A stretch of DNA of 64,000 nt from Paenibacillus sp. yr247 (GCF_900103825.1 NZ_FNIF01000010.1:108745-172744), one strand, 5' to 3'; positions 18,693 through 28,472 are shown, counted from the stretch's first letter. The notes: generated by a model not told the origin, from the sequence alone. Program-made: numbers and translations.

Positions 18693-19460
18693 TTATGATT
18701 TTTGAGCAATAATAGGATTCCGCAGGTGTCCTATCCCTTCAATAAAACAATCAACAACGTCCCCATCACGGACCAAATCAGCACCAGCAGGCGTTCCCGT
18801 CAGGATGACATCTCCTGGCATGAGGGTCATGAATCGGCTGATATAGGATATCATCGCGTCAATCGGCGTAATGATACGTTCCATCATGGCATCCTGCTTG
18901 ACTGTATCGTTCACTGTTGCTTGAATGCGAGCTGAGTGATAATTGAATTCGGTAACAATCACCGGACCAAGAGGGCAAAAAGTATCAAACGATTTTCCGA
19001 TTGTCCAGTGTCCTTCCGAATGGAAATAATTGAAGGCGCCGATGTCGTTGGCTACCGTATAACCGAAGATCACTTCGTTCACTTGTCCCGGGTCAATGTT
19101 TTTCGCTTCTTTCCCGATAATGACAGCAAGCTCTGATTCGAATTTGATCTCATCCGTTCCCAAGGGAAGCAGAACGGGGTCTTCTGGACCGACTACTGTG
19201 GTCAAGGGCTTGAAAAATAGGATCGGCATATCTGGAATTGCCGGCTTGGGGGCCCCTTCGCCGACAAAGTTTTTGCCGATACCTATAATGTGTCTAGGCG
19301 TAATCGGAGCTTTGAATTGAACATCACTCAGAGAGAAAGTATTTCCAGTAAGAGTCAGGGAAGCGAACAAGTCTCCCGTAAATTCACGAATGTAATGGTC
19401 TTCCACGATTCCGCTGCGTATCTCGGTTTCGCCGGAAATAGTAAATCGGGCTAGTTTCAT
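18693..19460 (-). CDS. Fumarylacetoacetate hydrolase (FAH) family protein
   Basis: FAH-family hydrolase/decarboxylase of 255 residues. The FAH core shows IIGIGKNFVGEG, the metal-binding acidic residues in KFESELAVIIGKEAKNI and YTVANDIGAFN, and the loop MPGDVILTGTPAGADLV. Such enzymes cleave C-C bonds of 2,4-diketo or acylpyruvate compounds, or act as hydratases. AAAGGTG precedes ATG 19460. It begins the metabolic run FAH - malate synthase G - malic enzyme - YciI - glycerate kinase. A role in splitting a diketo-acid to give glyoxylate or pyruvate is inference only. Confidence 0.88.
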   Translation of the reverse strand: MKLARFTISGETEIRSGIVEDHYIREFTGDLFASLTLTGNTFSLSDVQFKAPITPRHIIGIGKNFVGEGAPKPAIPDMPILFFKPLTTVVGPEDPVLLPLGTDEIKFESELAVIIGKEAKNIDPGQVNEVIFGYTVANDIGAFNYFHSEGHWTIGKSFDTFCPLGPVIVTEFNYHSARIQATVNDTVKQDAMMERIITPIDAMISYISRFMTLMPGDVILTGTPAGADLVRDGDVVDCFIEGIGHLRNPIIAQKS

Positions 19461-19518
19461 TTATAGGCACACCTTTCTTGTTCATCATTATGAACAACGT
19501 TCTGGATTAGTTCGCTAA

Positions 19519-21753
19519 TTAGGATAGATGTTTCGTTCTGAATTGACTTGGGGTCATATGGATGTACTTTTGGAAGATACGAATAAGACTTCTCTCCGAA
19601 TAACCTATTTTCTCGGCAATTTCCAGAACACTTAACTTTGTATTCAGAAGCAAATTCTGCGCTTCTTTTAATTTAAGCTCCAACACGTAATCTAAAAATT
19701 GTATTCCCATCTCTTTTTTGAACAACTTACTGAGGTGTGACTGACTAATACCTGCAAGATCCGCGCATTGCATAAGAGAAATATCCTCGTGAATATGCTC
19801 ATTAATGTGCTGGCAAACTTGTAGAACTAACGAGTTCATGTTAGTCGATTTTTCAAAGGCTTTCTCATAATAAGGAAATACTTGTTGGATGAACCAATCA
19901 TTAACTTCTGTTGAAGTCTTTCGTTCTTGTAAAGTGAACAATAAATTGGAATCAAAAATTTGGGAATATCCTTTTCTTATAAGTGACTTGGTCATCGTAC
20001 CGAGCAGCATATTATAGCATTGAGAAATGATGACGTGGGATCGGGATGAACGTACAGCCATTATATATTCTTTAAGATTTTCCTCTGCGTCTTTAATTCG
20101 CTGGTTTTCAAGGTTATCAATCAATATTTCTTCGATGTAAAAAGGATAGTAAAAGGATGCCTGCTTTTTTAGTAAGTCCAAATCTTGAATAAAAATAACC
20201 TGGCTTTGCTCCTCGTAAAGACGGTATTGCAGCGCCTCCAAAGCTTCTCTATAGGATCCGGGTATATCCTCTAGGCAGCGGCCAATTCTTCCTACACCAA
20301 TGCAAACATTTAATTTCAAATAAGTATAGAACCCATGAACCAAATCGGAGGAAAAATCGGTAAGCTTGCTCTTCATCTCGTTTTCCGTCAGATCATGGGG
20401 AAAAGATATAACAGCTGTACCAAGTCCGATGCGGTTAATGACAACTTCCCCTTCCATTTGGTCCTGCTTAAGCAGAATTTCGCTCATCACATTCTTCACA
20501 ATAAAAGAGAGTATTGAGCCGTCAGTGCGCCCAAACCGCGTTTCCTTATGCATATTTTCCAGATTAACCATCAAAACGACAAATGCTTTATGTTCATGCG
20601 AAATAGATACCTCATGCTCATTCATATGGGTTAATGCTTTTTCGTGAGTACGGTGCTCCAACAATTGAAGATATAATCCTTCCTTAATCGTAGGCTCCCA
20701 TTTTTGCATGTAATGATTAATCTTTTGTGCCTGTTCATTTAAGTAAATCCAACTATCTTGAATAAAAGTGATATCACTATCGGAGCGAGACTTAAATTGT
20801 GTTTCTTTATTTAATTTTTTACCTAGATCGATTAATTGCCGAATAGGTCGGTAGGCTTTCAAACTAAGGAAAACGCTTACAGCGATCCCGATATTAATAA
20901 ATAATAAAATTGTAATTACAATAACCCAGCGAATCCAGCTTTTATGCTCTGATATATCGGTTTCAGCAATTTTGGAAATGTAAGTTCGGCCTAATTCCGT
21001 TTTTCGATAGCTGTAGAAATAACGCACTCCCGTTTCGTCTTCCATAAAAAAGTGATTACTGGCTTTCTCCGATTTAATAATATCTGTGATGGAAGGTTCG
21101 TTCAGGATGGAACTAACGTTTTGGAAATATTGACCTGCGTGAACTAATACATGATTCGACGAATCCAATACGAGCATGGATTGACTATGACTGTAAACAA
21201 TAGGCTCTTCTAAATATTTACTCATAAGGTCATTATTTAACTTGGTTATTAAAAGCCCCCGCGCCTTCTGGATGTCGTTGGACACAAGAAACCGAACACA
21301 TGCGAGGGAGTCTCCCATATTCTCTTGCCTAATAAGCAGACATTGATCTTTGGGTTCGAATTGCATTAAATAATCGAGTACTGACCGTAATTTATACATC
21401 TTTTTGAGAGCAAAACCTTGCTCATTGTTAAGAATGTCTTCTGATACGTCATCATACAAAATAATATCTTCAATAAAATCGTTTGAACCTTTAGTGACCT
21501 GAAGCATTTTTGATATTTCCAAATGCGCTAATATTTTTTCGTTAGAATCGCCATCAAAAAAAGAATTCTTAATCAATGGATCCGTAGCAAGCTGGAGAGA
21601 TGAACGCTCAACTGAACTAAAAATTCTCTCAAGTCTGTCTTTGGCTCGAGCCAAAGAGGAATCAGATATTTGAGCAGCTTCATTGACGCTGGATTTCATC
21701 GATAGATGATAGTAAACACCACCAATTAATAAAACGGGCAAACATGCAGACAA
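19519..21753 (-). CDS. Membrane-anchored AraC-family regulator with extracellular sensor domain (YesS-like)
   Basis: Single-protein sensor-regulator: a transmembrane helix at the N-terminus, a Cache-like extracellular region to about residue 270, a second helix (WVIVITILLFINIGIAVSVF), a degenerate GGDEF-like middle part and a C-terminal AraC domain (MQCADLAGISQSHLSKLFKK, VLEIAEKIGYSERSLIRIF). The start is problematic. TTG 21753 lies inside the first helix, and the in-frame upstream sequence encodes a proper charged start (PLKNNRKSFLFRF) whose only near candidate is CTG 21804. The best ribosome site (AGGGGAGGGG, near 21855) leads into an ATG in another frame that stops after 14 codons. The true start or a frameshift is unresolved. 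It probably controls the importer genes just upstream. Confidence 0.8.
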   Translation of the reverse strand: MSACLPVLLIGGVYYHLSMKSSVNEAAQISDSSLARAKDRLERIFSSVERSSLQLATDPLIKNSFFDGDSNEKILAHLEISKMLQVTKGSNDFIEDIILYDDVSEDILNNEQGFALKKMYKLRSVLDYLMQFEPKDQCLLIRQENMGDSLACVRFLVSNDIQKARGLLITKLNNDLMSKYLEEPIVYSHSQSMLVLDSSNHVLVHAGQYFQNVSSILNEPSITDIIKSEKASNHFFMEDETGVRYFYSYRKTELGRTYISKIAETDISEHKSWIRWVIVITILLFINIGIAVSVFLSLKAYRPIRQLIDLGKKLNKETQFKSRSDSDITFIQDSWIYLNEQAQKINHYMQKWEPTIKEGLYLQLLEHRTHEKALTHMNEHEVSISHEHKAFVVLMVNLENMHKETRFGRTDGSILSFIVKNVMSEILLKQDQMEGEVVINRIGLGTAVISFPHDLTENEMKSKLTDFSSDLVHGFYTYLKLNVCIGVGRIGRCLEDIPGSYREALEALQYRLYEEQSQVIFIQDLDLLKKQASFYYPFYIEEILIDNLENQRIKDAEENLKEYIMAVRSSRSHVIISQCYNMLLGTMTKSLIRKGYSQIFDSNLLFTLQERKTSTEVNDWFIQQVFPYYEKAFEKSTNMNSLVLQVCQHINEHIHEDISLMQCADLAGISQSHLSKLFKKEMGIQFLDYVLELKLKEAQNLLLNTKLSVLEIAEKIGYSERSLIRIFQKYIHMTPSQFRTKHLS

Positions 21754-21919
21754 ACAACCAAACCAGATGAATCTAAAAAGGAAGGATTTTCTATTGTTTT
21801 TCAGCGGAATAAATTGATTGAGAAATCGAATCCATGCAGCTATATTTACCCCTCCCCTTTCAAAATAACTAATTTAATTATAAATGAAAGGGACAAACCG
21901 AACAAACATTTTGATAATC

Positions 21920-22795
21920 CTATCCTTTAACTGAACCTAGCATAACGCCTTTCGCAAAATGTTTCTGTAGAAACGGGTACACAAGCAAGATAGGCAACAT
22001 CGCCAAAACCACGGAAGCTATGCGTACTGTTTCTTGAGGAAGCACTTGGTCCGATGAAGCTGAATTGCCAGTCATACTGGAACTTGCATCCAAAACCAAC
22101 GTTTTCACCAAAACTTGCAAAGTCCATTTATTCGTATCCGTTAAATATAATATGGCATTAAAATAAGTATTCCAGTGTGCAATTGCAAAAAACAAAGTAA
22201 ACGCCGCAACCGCTGGCATCGATAACGGCAGGATAATACGGAAAAATATGCCTACATCCGTACTGCCGTCTATTTTTGCAGATTCTTTCAGCTCTGTAGG
22301 GATGGAATCCAAGAAGCCTTTAACAACGATTAAGCTCCACGCGTTAGTCAGTACCGGCCAAATGAGTGAACCAAAAGAATTAAGCAAGCCAAGTTCTTTT
22401 ACGAGTAAATAATTCGGAATGATCCCTGGATTAAAGACCAGTGTTAGGATAACCATCCCCATGATGATATTTCGGTACGGCATCTGTTTTTCAGTCAACC
22501 CATATGCCATCGTGAAAGTAAACAGCAGATTTAGAAATGTACCGACAATCGTAATGAAAATTGTATTTTTGTAGGCTGCCAGAAAGCTTGGGGTTGATAA
22601 TAAATAGGTATACGCTTCTAATGACCATCGTTCCGGCCAAATATTAAACTGAAAAGGTACATAGACATCCTTATCAGTCAATGAGACGATAATTAAATAC
22701 AAGATCGGAAAAGAGGAAATGAGTGAAATTATCGTTAGTGCGCTATAATTGATATAGTCGAATACAGTTAAGCGCTTAGTTTGAACAAAGCTCAT
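21920..22795 (-). CDS. Carbohydrate ABC transporter permease (LplC/YtcP type)
   Basis: Permease of 291 residues, six helices, with the EAA loop ELKESAKIDGSTDVGIFFRI and the C-terminus HFAKGVMLGSVKG. ATG 22795 is chosen over a GTG three codons earlier because AGGAGG is better spaced for it. It forms a CUT1 importer with the LplB-type permease at 22.8 kb and the lipoprotein at 23.8 kb; the ATPase is not encoded here. Confidence 0.9.
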   Translation of the reverse strand: MSFVQTKRLTVFDYINYSALTIISLISSFPILYLIIVSLTDKDVYVPFQFNIWPERWSLEAYTYLLSTPSFLAAYKNTIFITIVGTFLNLLFTFTMAYGLTEKQMPYRNIIMGMVILTLVFNPGIIPNYLLVKELGLLNSFGSLIWPVLTNAWSLIVVKGFLDSIPTELKESAKIDGSTDVGIFFRIILPLSMPAVAAFTLFFAIAHWNTYFNAILYLTDTNKWTLQVLVKTLVLDASSSMTGNSASSDQVLPQETVRIASVVLAMLPILLVYPFLQKHFAKGVMLGSVKG

Positions 22796-22813
22796 CAGAC
22801 GCACCTCCTGCTT

Positions 22814-23770
22814 CTAATATATTCCCTCATGTCCTAATTTTTTCACAATGTAATTTGAGATTACTACCAGGATTAGCCCGACAATACCTTTAAACATGCC
22901 GACTGCTACACCGACACTCGTCTGTCCGCTTAGTATCCCTTGTTGATAGGAATAAGTATCGAAGACATCCCCCACCGATAGCACCAACGGATTGATCATC
23001 AGCAAAATCTGTTCGAAACTAACATCGGCCAGATGGCCCAATTTTAGAATCAACAGAATTAAAATGGTAGGCCGTATAGCGGGAAGGGTAATATGCCAAA
23101 TCTGTTTCATTCTGCTGGCTCCATCCATCACAGCCGCTTCATACCTTGAGGGATCAACGCCCGCAATCGCAGCCAAAAAAATAATTGTTCCCCATCCGGT
23201 GTCTTTCCACATATTTTGTATGGTCAATAGCCCCCAAAAATATTTAGGCTCTTGCATAAACGCAATTGCTTCATTTCCCGCTCCTCGGATCGCCTTGTTC
23301 ACTAATCCAATATCCGTTGACAGTAAGAAGAACGTCAAGCTCGCGATGATAACCCAAGACAAAAAATGAGGCATATACACGATAGACTGATTGATTCTTT
23401 TAAATACCTCATGCCTCACCTCATTCAGCATAACCGCTAACAAAATGGGCAGAGGGAATAAAAAAACTAGACTGAAGATATTGATCAACAATGTATTGCG
23501 GAATAGGATGTAAAAATGTTCATATTGGAATAAATCCGTAAAATGTTTAAACCCTACCCATTTGCTGTGAAATATACCTAATAGCGGGGAATAATCCTGG
23601 AAAGCTGCCGCAAGTCCCCAGAACGGCACAATTTTAAAAATTAGAAAATAAAACAGTCCAGGCAGTACAAGCACATACATATAGCGGTATTGAAGCATTT
23701 TTTTCCATGTTGTTGATTTAGATCTACTCATTAACATTTCAGAGACTATGACCTGATGGGTTTGCTCCAT
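22814..23770 (-). CDS. Carbohydrate ABC transporter permease (LplB/YteP type)
   Basis: Permease of 318 residues with six helices and the EAA loop DPSRYEAAVMDGASRMKQIW; the N-terminal AAAFQDYSPLLGIFHSKWVG and C-terminal NYIVKKLGHEGIY are typical of LplB/YteP. The start is ATG 23770, eight bases after AAGGAG, rather than the in-frame GTG 23779. It lies between the binding lipoprotein and the LplC-type partner. Confidence 0.9.
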   Translation of the reverse strand: MEQTHQVIVSEMLMSRSKSTTWKKMLQYRYMYVLVLPGLFYFLIFKIVPFWGLAAAFQDYSPLLGIFHSKWVGFKHFTDLFQYEHFYILFRNTLLINIFSLVFLFPLPILLAVMLNEVRHEVFKRINQSIVYMPHFLSWVIIASLTFFLLSTDIGLVNKAIRGAGNEAIAFMQEPKYFWGLLTIQNMWKDTGWGTIIFLAAIAGVDPSRYEAAVMDGASRMKQIWHITLPAIRPTILILLILKLGHLADVSFEQILLMINPLVLSVGDVFDTYSYQQGILSGQTSVGVAVGMFKGIVGLILVVISNYIVKKLGHEGIY

Positions 23771-23842
23771 GGTAGGCACTCCTTTACTTCCATACTTATT
23801 ATGAGGAACCGGACTATCTTCTAGCCCGGCTCATTTCAAGGA

Positions 23843-25345
23843 CTACTTCCCGAACAATGATTTATAATTGTCGCCAAATTCTTTATAGGATTGGGCAAAC
23901 TCTTTCTTCGCTTTTAACTGCTCAACGTAACTTTTGTACTGTTCCATCGAAATTTTCCCAATAATCGCTTGTGTTCTCATAGAGGCAAACTCACCTTGGT
24001 ATTTCGGCCATTGCGTTACCCAAGATGGTGAATTAATGACGGTGTAAGGATCAATTTTAGCAATCTCAGCAACCGGTTTAACTTTTTCCCTATTTTTCAA
24101 ATTAATTTCATTCGGCGCTAAAGGACTATCCGTTTTAGACCATGGATCTAATTTAAGGACAAATGGTTCGATTGTCGTATTGTTAATCTCTTTTTTACCT
24201 TGGTCTGTCATCACTCTGGCACCGTTATCTTTTTTATGATGAATGCCTTCGGTACCATAAGTGATATACTCAGTAATTTCGGAGCTAGCCACTAAATTGT
24301 AATATTCAAGGATTCGCACTGCTTTTTCTTTAGGCACGGATTTAGGAATAAACAAGCCTCCATAGAAGCCGGGCGTGAGAACAGCAGTCGTCCCCTTAGG
24401 ACCGGTTAAATAAGGAACATAATCCACGACAGCTCCTGGCTGCACCTTTTTAGCCGATTGTTCCAAACCGTATTGATGCCATGCATTTTTTCTGTAAAAG
24501 GCGGCCAAACCGGAGCCGAACATGCTGTAATATTGGGAATCCTTCATAACGGCGAATTCCTGTGACATTAAGCCGTAGGAATAAGCCTTTCTGTACCATT
24601 CCACCATGCTCGTATAAGCATTCGTCAATTCTTTCGGATATAATCCGCCCTCTGGCGTATATTCGGGTGTCAAGCTGCCGAATGCAGAAATCCATGCCTC
24701 ATCATAGTTCATGCCTATCGTGTCTTTTTTTCCGTTGCCGTCGGGATCGCTTTCAACGACTTTCTTTAAGGTCTCGAGGAGTTCATCCATTGTCTTTGGC
24801 ATAGGAAGGCCAAGTTTATCTAGCCAATCTTTACGGATAAGTTCCACGGAATTAATCGGTGGCCGTGTACGCGGCATTCCGTAAATTTTGCCGTTATAAC
24901 GCATTAATTTCCAGGCGCTTTCCGGAACATTATTTTTCAAATTCGGATATTTGCTAAAGTCTCCTAAAAGTTCTGTTAAGTCCCAAAATGTACCTTTATT
25001 AATTGCATCCACCACATTGGGCGAAGTTACTTCCGTAACCGTTAAAACGTCCGGAATATTTCCTGATGCTACAACAATATTAACTTTATTCATATAATCG
25101 TTGATGGGCACCCAATCAATATCCATGTGCACATTCGTTTTTTGCTCCAACCCCGTCCAGAAAGCGCTGTTCATGTCAGGCGGTTCGGTTTGTAGCGATG
25201 ACATTACTTTAATAGAAAGCTTTTGTTTTTCTTGCTTTGAATTCGATGGAGAAGCTTCTTGGCTGCCGCACCCGGCCAATAGGGCAGTGGTTGCTGTTAG
25301 GATTCCAAGCGTACACAATGCCGTTGAACGAAGTATTTTTTTCAT
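23843..25345 (-). CDS. Extracellular sugar-binding lipoprotein (LplA/YtcQ type)
   Basis: Solute-binding lipoprotein of 500 residues. The signal peptide ends in the lipobox LLAGC (Cys about 26). The mature part contains DPDGNGKKDTIGMNYDEAW, the loop typical of these proteins, and AAFYRKNAW. GGGAGG precedes the ATG. It follows the amidohydrolase and Rieske genes and precedes two permeases, so enzyme genes and importer are in one unit. The ligand is unknown; LplA-type proteins bind oligosaccharides. Confidence 0.9.
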   Translation of the reverse strand: MKKILRSTALCTLGILTATTALLAGCGSQEASPSNSKQEKQKLSIKVMSSLQTEPPDMNSAFWTGLEQKTNVHMDIDWVPINDYMNKVNIVVASGNIPDVLTVTEVTSPNVVDAINKGTFWDLTELLGDFSKYPNLKNNVPESAWKLMRYNGKIYGMPRTRPPINSVELIRKDWLDKLGLPMPKTMDELLETLKKVVESDPDGNGKKDTIGMNYDEAWISAFGSLTPEYTPEGGLYPKELTNAYTSMVEWYRKAYSYGLMSQEFAVMKDSQYYSMFGSGLAAFYRKNAWHQYGLEQSAKKVQPGAVVDYVPYLTGPKGTTAVLTPGFYGGLFIPKSVPKEKAVRILEYYNLVASSEITEYITYGTEGIHHKKDNGARVMTDQGKKEINNTTIEPFVLKLDPWSKTDSPLAPNEINLKNREKVKPVAEIAKIDPYTVINSPSWVTQWPKYQGEFASMRTQAIIGKISMEQYKSYVEQLKAKKEFAQSYKEFGDNYKSLFGK

Positions 25346-25360
25346 AAAAAACCTCCCAAA

Positions 25361-25759
25361 TTAAATGTAAACAATGACCTTTTCTTCTTCTACTTTAACT
25401 GTGTAGGTTTCTACTGTTTTATCTTCTTCAACCTTCTCAACCGCCACATCATACGTTTTGACAAGACATTTATGAGGATCGTATATGGATTTACCTGTCA
25501 AAATATCGAATTCCCAACCATGCCACGGGCACCTGACAATTTCGCCTTCTTTCCCGTACAGGTATTCACCGGGCATTGACGGCAATGTCATGCCAGTGAC
25601 AGTTCCCACACATAATGGAGCACCTTGGTGGGGACAGCTGTTCTTCAAAGCATAGAATTCATCATTTACATTAAAAACACCTACAGACCGACCCTCAAGT
25701 GTCAAAATTTTATTGGTGCCCTTAGGAAGGTCCTTTACATAACAAATCTCATGCCGCAT
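25361..25759 (-). CDS. Small Rieske [2Fe-2S] ferredoxin-like protein
   Basis: Protein of 132 residues with a complete Rieske cluster site: C42-P-H44 and C77-P-W-H80. The gap between the two pairs is 32 residues, about twice the usual 15-17, because of an inserted loop (TGMTLPSMPGEYLYGKEGE). The start is ATG 25759, behind AGGAGGGG, which leaves 22 bp after the amidohydrolase stop. It has no oxygenase domain, so it would be an electron carrier. The tight link to the amidohydrolase suggests they work on the same compound; no reductase or oxygenase partner apart from the distant PhyH enzyme is seen. Confidence 0.88.
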   Translation of the reverse strand: MRHEICYVKDLPKGTNKILTLEGRSVGVFNVNDEFYALKNSCPHQGAPLCVGTVTGMTLPSMPGEYLYGKEGEIVRCPWHGWEFDILTGKSIYDPHKCLVKTYDVAVEKVEEDKTVETYTVKVEEEKVIVYI

Positions 25760-25781
25760 GATGGTTTCCCCTCCTAATCGG

Positions 25782-26828
25782 TTACAAATTGTAAAATTCT
25801 TTGGCATTTTCGTAGAATATACGATTCCTCATCTTCTCCGGAAGCTTAGGAAAAGCCAATTTAGGCGAGTCGAAATCCCAATGCGGATAGTCGCTTGCAA
25901 ACATAAGAATATGTTCGGCATCCATCATTTCAAGTACTTGCAGTAGATGTTGGTCATTATCCGGCCTTTCAAGCGGCTGGGAGGTAAGTCGCACGTGGTC
26001 CCTTAAATATTCGCTCGGCTTACGTTTTACCCAAGGCACCTCGTAACGCAGTGCTTTGTACTCGGCATCCAATCTCCACATTAAAGCTGGAAGCCATGAA
26101 ACACCTCCCTCTGTCAAAACAACCTTGAAATTAGGGAATTTCTCGAATACACCCTCCGTAATAAAGCTGACTAAATGTGCCTGAAAACCTAACGATAAAC
26201 AAGTATGCCATTCAATATAATGCGTCGGGTAACCTGGTGTAGGTTGATGGTTAATTCCCATGCCATCGGTACCCGGATGAATGGCCAGCGGCAGCCCGTG
26301 TTTATTGCAGGCTTCGTAAATCGGGTAGTACTGCCGCTGACCAAATGGTGCGCGGGCACCCGAATCAGTCATTACTTGAACAAAATGCGGATGACCCGCC
26401 CATCTTTCAATTTCTTTAGCTGCAGCTATCGGATCCTGGTGGGCAATCGTTATAGACCCCTTGAAAACGCCGTCAGGGTTATCTTTACCCAGCCACGTAT
26501 CGGCTAACCAATCATTATAGGCCGCTGCGATAGCGCTTGCAAAATCAGGGTCAGGATGCAAATTACAAAAGGCTCTAGGCAGCAGGATGGCATGCTGATG
26601 ACCAAATTCTTCAATCAGCTGCTTACGAAGAAATTCCGGATCCGATCCGGTCGGCCCCCCGTTAGGAGGTTTGGCATCCAAACGAGCCCCATGAAGCGGG
26701 TTACCATAAAATCCTCGCCCTCCTCCCGAATACCGATCCTTCCATGGTTGCTTCATATAAGAACGAATTTCATCAATGCTTTTGGGCGATGGATGTACAT
26801 CACAGTCTATAATTGGTATTTTCGTCAA
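25782..26828 (-). CDS. Amidohydrolase-2 family metal-dependent hydrolase/decarboxylase
   Basis: TIM-barrel amidohydrolase of 348 residues related to ACMSD/resorcylate-decarboxylase-type enzymes. Motifs: IIDCDVHPSP at the N-terminus (H12 in place of the usual HxH), PLAIHPGTDG, and LMFASDYPHWDFDSP with the metal Asp. I place the start at TTG 26828, because AAAGGAAG is spaced for it and the upstream 16 codons are homologous to the non-coding leader of the gene at 30921 (duplicated block). The longest frame would start at ATG 26876. It is followed by the Rieske protein and an importer. The reaction is not known; ring cleavage, decarboxylation or lactone hydrolysis are possible. Confidence 0.85.
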   Translation of the reverse strand: MTKIPIIDCDVHPSPKSIDEIRSYMKQPWKDRYSGGGRGFYGNPLHGARLDAKPPNGGPTGSDPEFLRKQLIEEFGHQHAILLPRAFCNLHPDPDFASAIAAAYNDWLADTWLGKDNPDGVFKGSITIAHQDPIAAAKEIERWAGHPHFVQVMTDSGARAPFGQRQYYPIYEACNKHGLPLAIHPGTDGMGINHQPTPGYPTHYIEWHTCLSLGFQAHLVSFITEGVFEKFPNFKVVLTEGGVSWLPALMWRLDAEYKALRYEVPWVKRKPSEYLRDHVRLTSQPLERPDNDQHLLQVLEMMDAEHILMFASDYPHWDFDSPKLAFPKLPEKMRNRIFYENAKEFYNL

Positions 26829-27012
26829 ACTGTCCACTTCCTTTACGTTTTGTACAGGTCTCTGAGTACCCTGCATAAACCTATCTTAAAAAATCTTTCG
26901 TACATCTTAAAGTGATAATCCTTGTTCGGAGAAATTTTTGTCATACATAAACCGTAATTCCTGGATTAATTTAACCCTAAGGAAAAAAACGTCATGTTAA
27001 AAGCCATGTACC
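26829..27012 (-). promoter_or_regulatory. Duplicated promoter/leader block, copy A (before amidohydrolase)
   Basis: This region is homologous along roughly 150 bp to 30922-31105. The best-conserved core, 26913-26934, is identical over 22 bases in both copies, and an AAAAAAACGTCAT stretch recurs in both (26984-26995 here). On the minus strand an ATGACA and a GATTAT about 18 bases apart could be -35 and -10 elements. The position directly before two minus-strand units argues for a shared promoter and operator. Confidence 0.65.
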
Positions 27013-27050
27013 TTTAGTTTAAATCACTCAATGTTGCGCTAATTATTTTA

Positions 27051-28472
27051 TTATAGTGAGCGTGTATTATAATCCATTATCGCTTGCCCACAATCTTCAA
27101 TGTTTGCCAGTTTCATTTCCGAGTACTTGCGAGAAAGAATAACTCCATGTCCGCCCGCTTCCATTGCGGCTGTGACCGCTTCGTACACATCTTCAGGTTG
27201 GGTTAACGATTCTCCTTTATCAGTTGGTATATCTACATCGATACCTGGGATGATAAGCGTTTTATTTCCAGCACTTTTCACCGCGGAAAGCGCCCTTTCC
27301 GTTTCCTTGCGTACATACTGAGATGACCACTTGCGATTATGCATTTCCTCCCATGGGCCTTCGTCGATATCAAGAAAACGGGAAATTAGCTTAAATCCAT
27401 CTTCCGGCTTTGCATCTTTGAAAATGGTATTGTGAATGGCTTCAATAAAATTCGTGTACCTTGGTCCTGCGCAGTTATTGTATACGACCAATTTGATGAA
27501 ATCGCTGTAATGGCTCATAGCCCCTAAATCCTGCGTCGCCCGATGAAAAGGAGAAAACGAATTGAGATGGTAAATATGCCAACCTACCTGAACTTCTGGG
27601 CGTATAGCTTTCACCATGCCGTAAACTTCTCGAAAAAACTGCTGCTGTCCGTCATGCCAGAGCGATTCCCAAGCAAGAATTTCGGGGAATTGAAGCAACA
27701 AACGCCAGAAGGATACAAAATATCCATCAATCGGTCTCACATCTGAACGAGTATTACGAATAAACTGTTCTAATTCAAGATATCCTTGCCTCGCACGCTC
27801 TACCTGAATGCCTTTTTCTCTCGCTCTTGCCCGACAGTGATCACAGAAGCATGTTATTTCTCCGGTCGTCCATCGTCCACCCAACATATTGCCTAGAGGT
27901 CCCTGACGTTCCGAACCCCAAGCTACTCCATCAATATCGTAGGATTTTATGTAGTCCTCAATAAGACCGAAATGCCAATTTCTATAATCCGGGTGGTTGA
28001 AGCATGGTCGTTTTGCTTTACGTCCTCGGGTATCGATTTCCAAAACTTGAGCAAAGTTAGGAATTCTCCGCGATTGTTCAATAGCACCCTTTTTTCCTGC
28101 GCTTTCTTCAATCCACGAATATACTTTCATTCCTCTTCGATGAGCTGCAGGAATTACCTCTGCCATCATATCCCATGTGCCATGATCTCTCGATTGAAAG
28201 TCTTCCGCCTGAATAAACGTATTTCTGTAGAATGGAGCGTGTCCTGTACCAAAATTGCCTCCGACATAGTCTAAGTCGTATTCCTGCGCTCCATGGTCTG
28301 CAAGTGGAAAGCCAGGAAATGGCCTCCCTCCGGTCCCACGCGTATATGTAAAATTGGCCAAAAACAACGTATTGACCTTCCCTTTCTCTTGAAGAATGTC
28401 TAATACCTGCTCCGTACCTTCATCGGCAAAAGAAACAGCGCCCACTTGCATGGCAATCATTTTTTCTTGCAT
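27051..28472 (-). CDS. Glycosidase-like TIM-barrel protein, paralogue 2
   Basis: Protein of 473 residues, about two-thirds identical by eye to the neighbour encoded upstream. It has no signal peptide, so it is cytoplasmic. Shared blocks are HPDYRNWHFGLIEDYIKSYD, IDGVAWGSERQGPLGNM, the cysteine cluster CFCDHC, PIDGYFVSFWRLLLQFPEIL and GWHIYHLNSFSPF. These fit the putative glycoside hydrolase-like families with a (beta/alpha)8 barrel, but I cannot name a family or identify catalytic acids with certainty (candidates lie in SERQG and GIDVDIP). The start is ATG 28472, behind GGAGGTG; the longer frame overlapping the upstream gene is rejected. Confidence 0.75.
   Translation of the reverse strand: MQEKMIAMQVGAVSFADEGTEQVLDILQEKGKVNTLFLANFTYTRGTGGRPFPGFPLADHGAQEYDLDYVGGNFGTGHAPFYRNTFIQAEDFQSRDHGTWDMMAEVIPAAHRRGMKVYSWIEESAGKKGAIEQSRRIPNFAQVLEIDTRGRKAKRPCFNHPDYRNWHFGLIEDYIKSYDIDGVAWGSERQGPLGNMLGGRWTTGEITCFCDHCRARAREKGIQVERARQGYLELEQFIRNTRSDVRPIDGYFVSFWRLLLQFPEILAWESLWHDGQQQFFREVYGMVKAIRPEVQVGWHIYHLNSFSPFHRATQDLGAMSHYSDFIKLVVYNNCAGPRYTNFIEAIHNTIFKDAKPEDGFKLISRFLDIDEGPWEEMHNRKWSSQYVRKETERALSAVKSAGNKTLIIPGIDVDIPTDKGESLTQPEDVYEAVTAAMEAGGHGVILSRKYSEMKLANIEDCGQAIMDYNTRSL

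Noticed and set aside
26829..26876. First 16 codons of the longest amidohydrolase frame
   Set aside because: Homologous to untranslated leader before the gene at 30921; a ribosome site supports the TTG at 26828.
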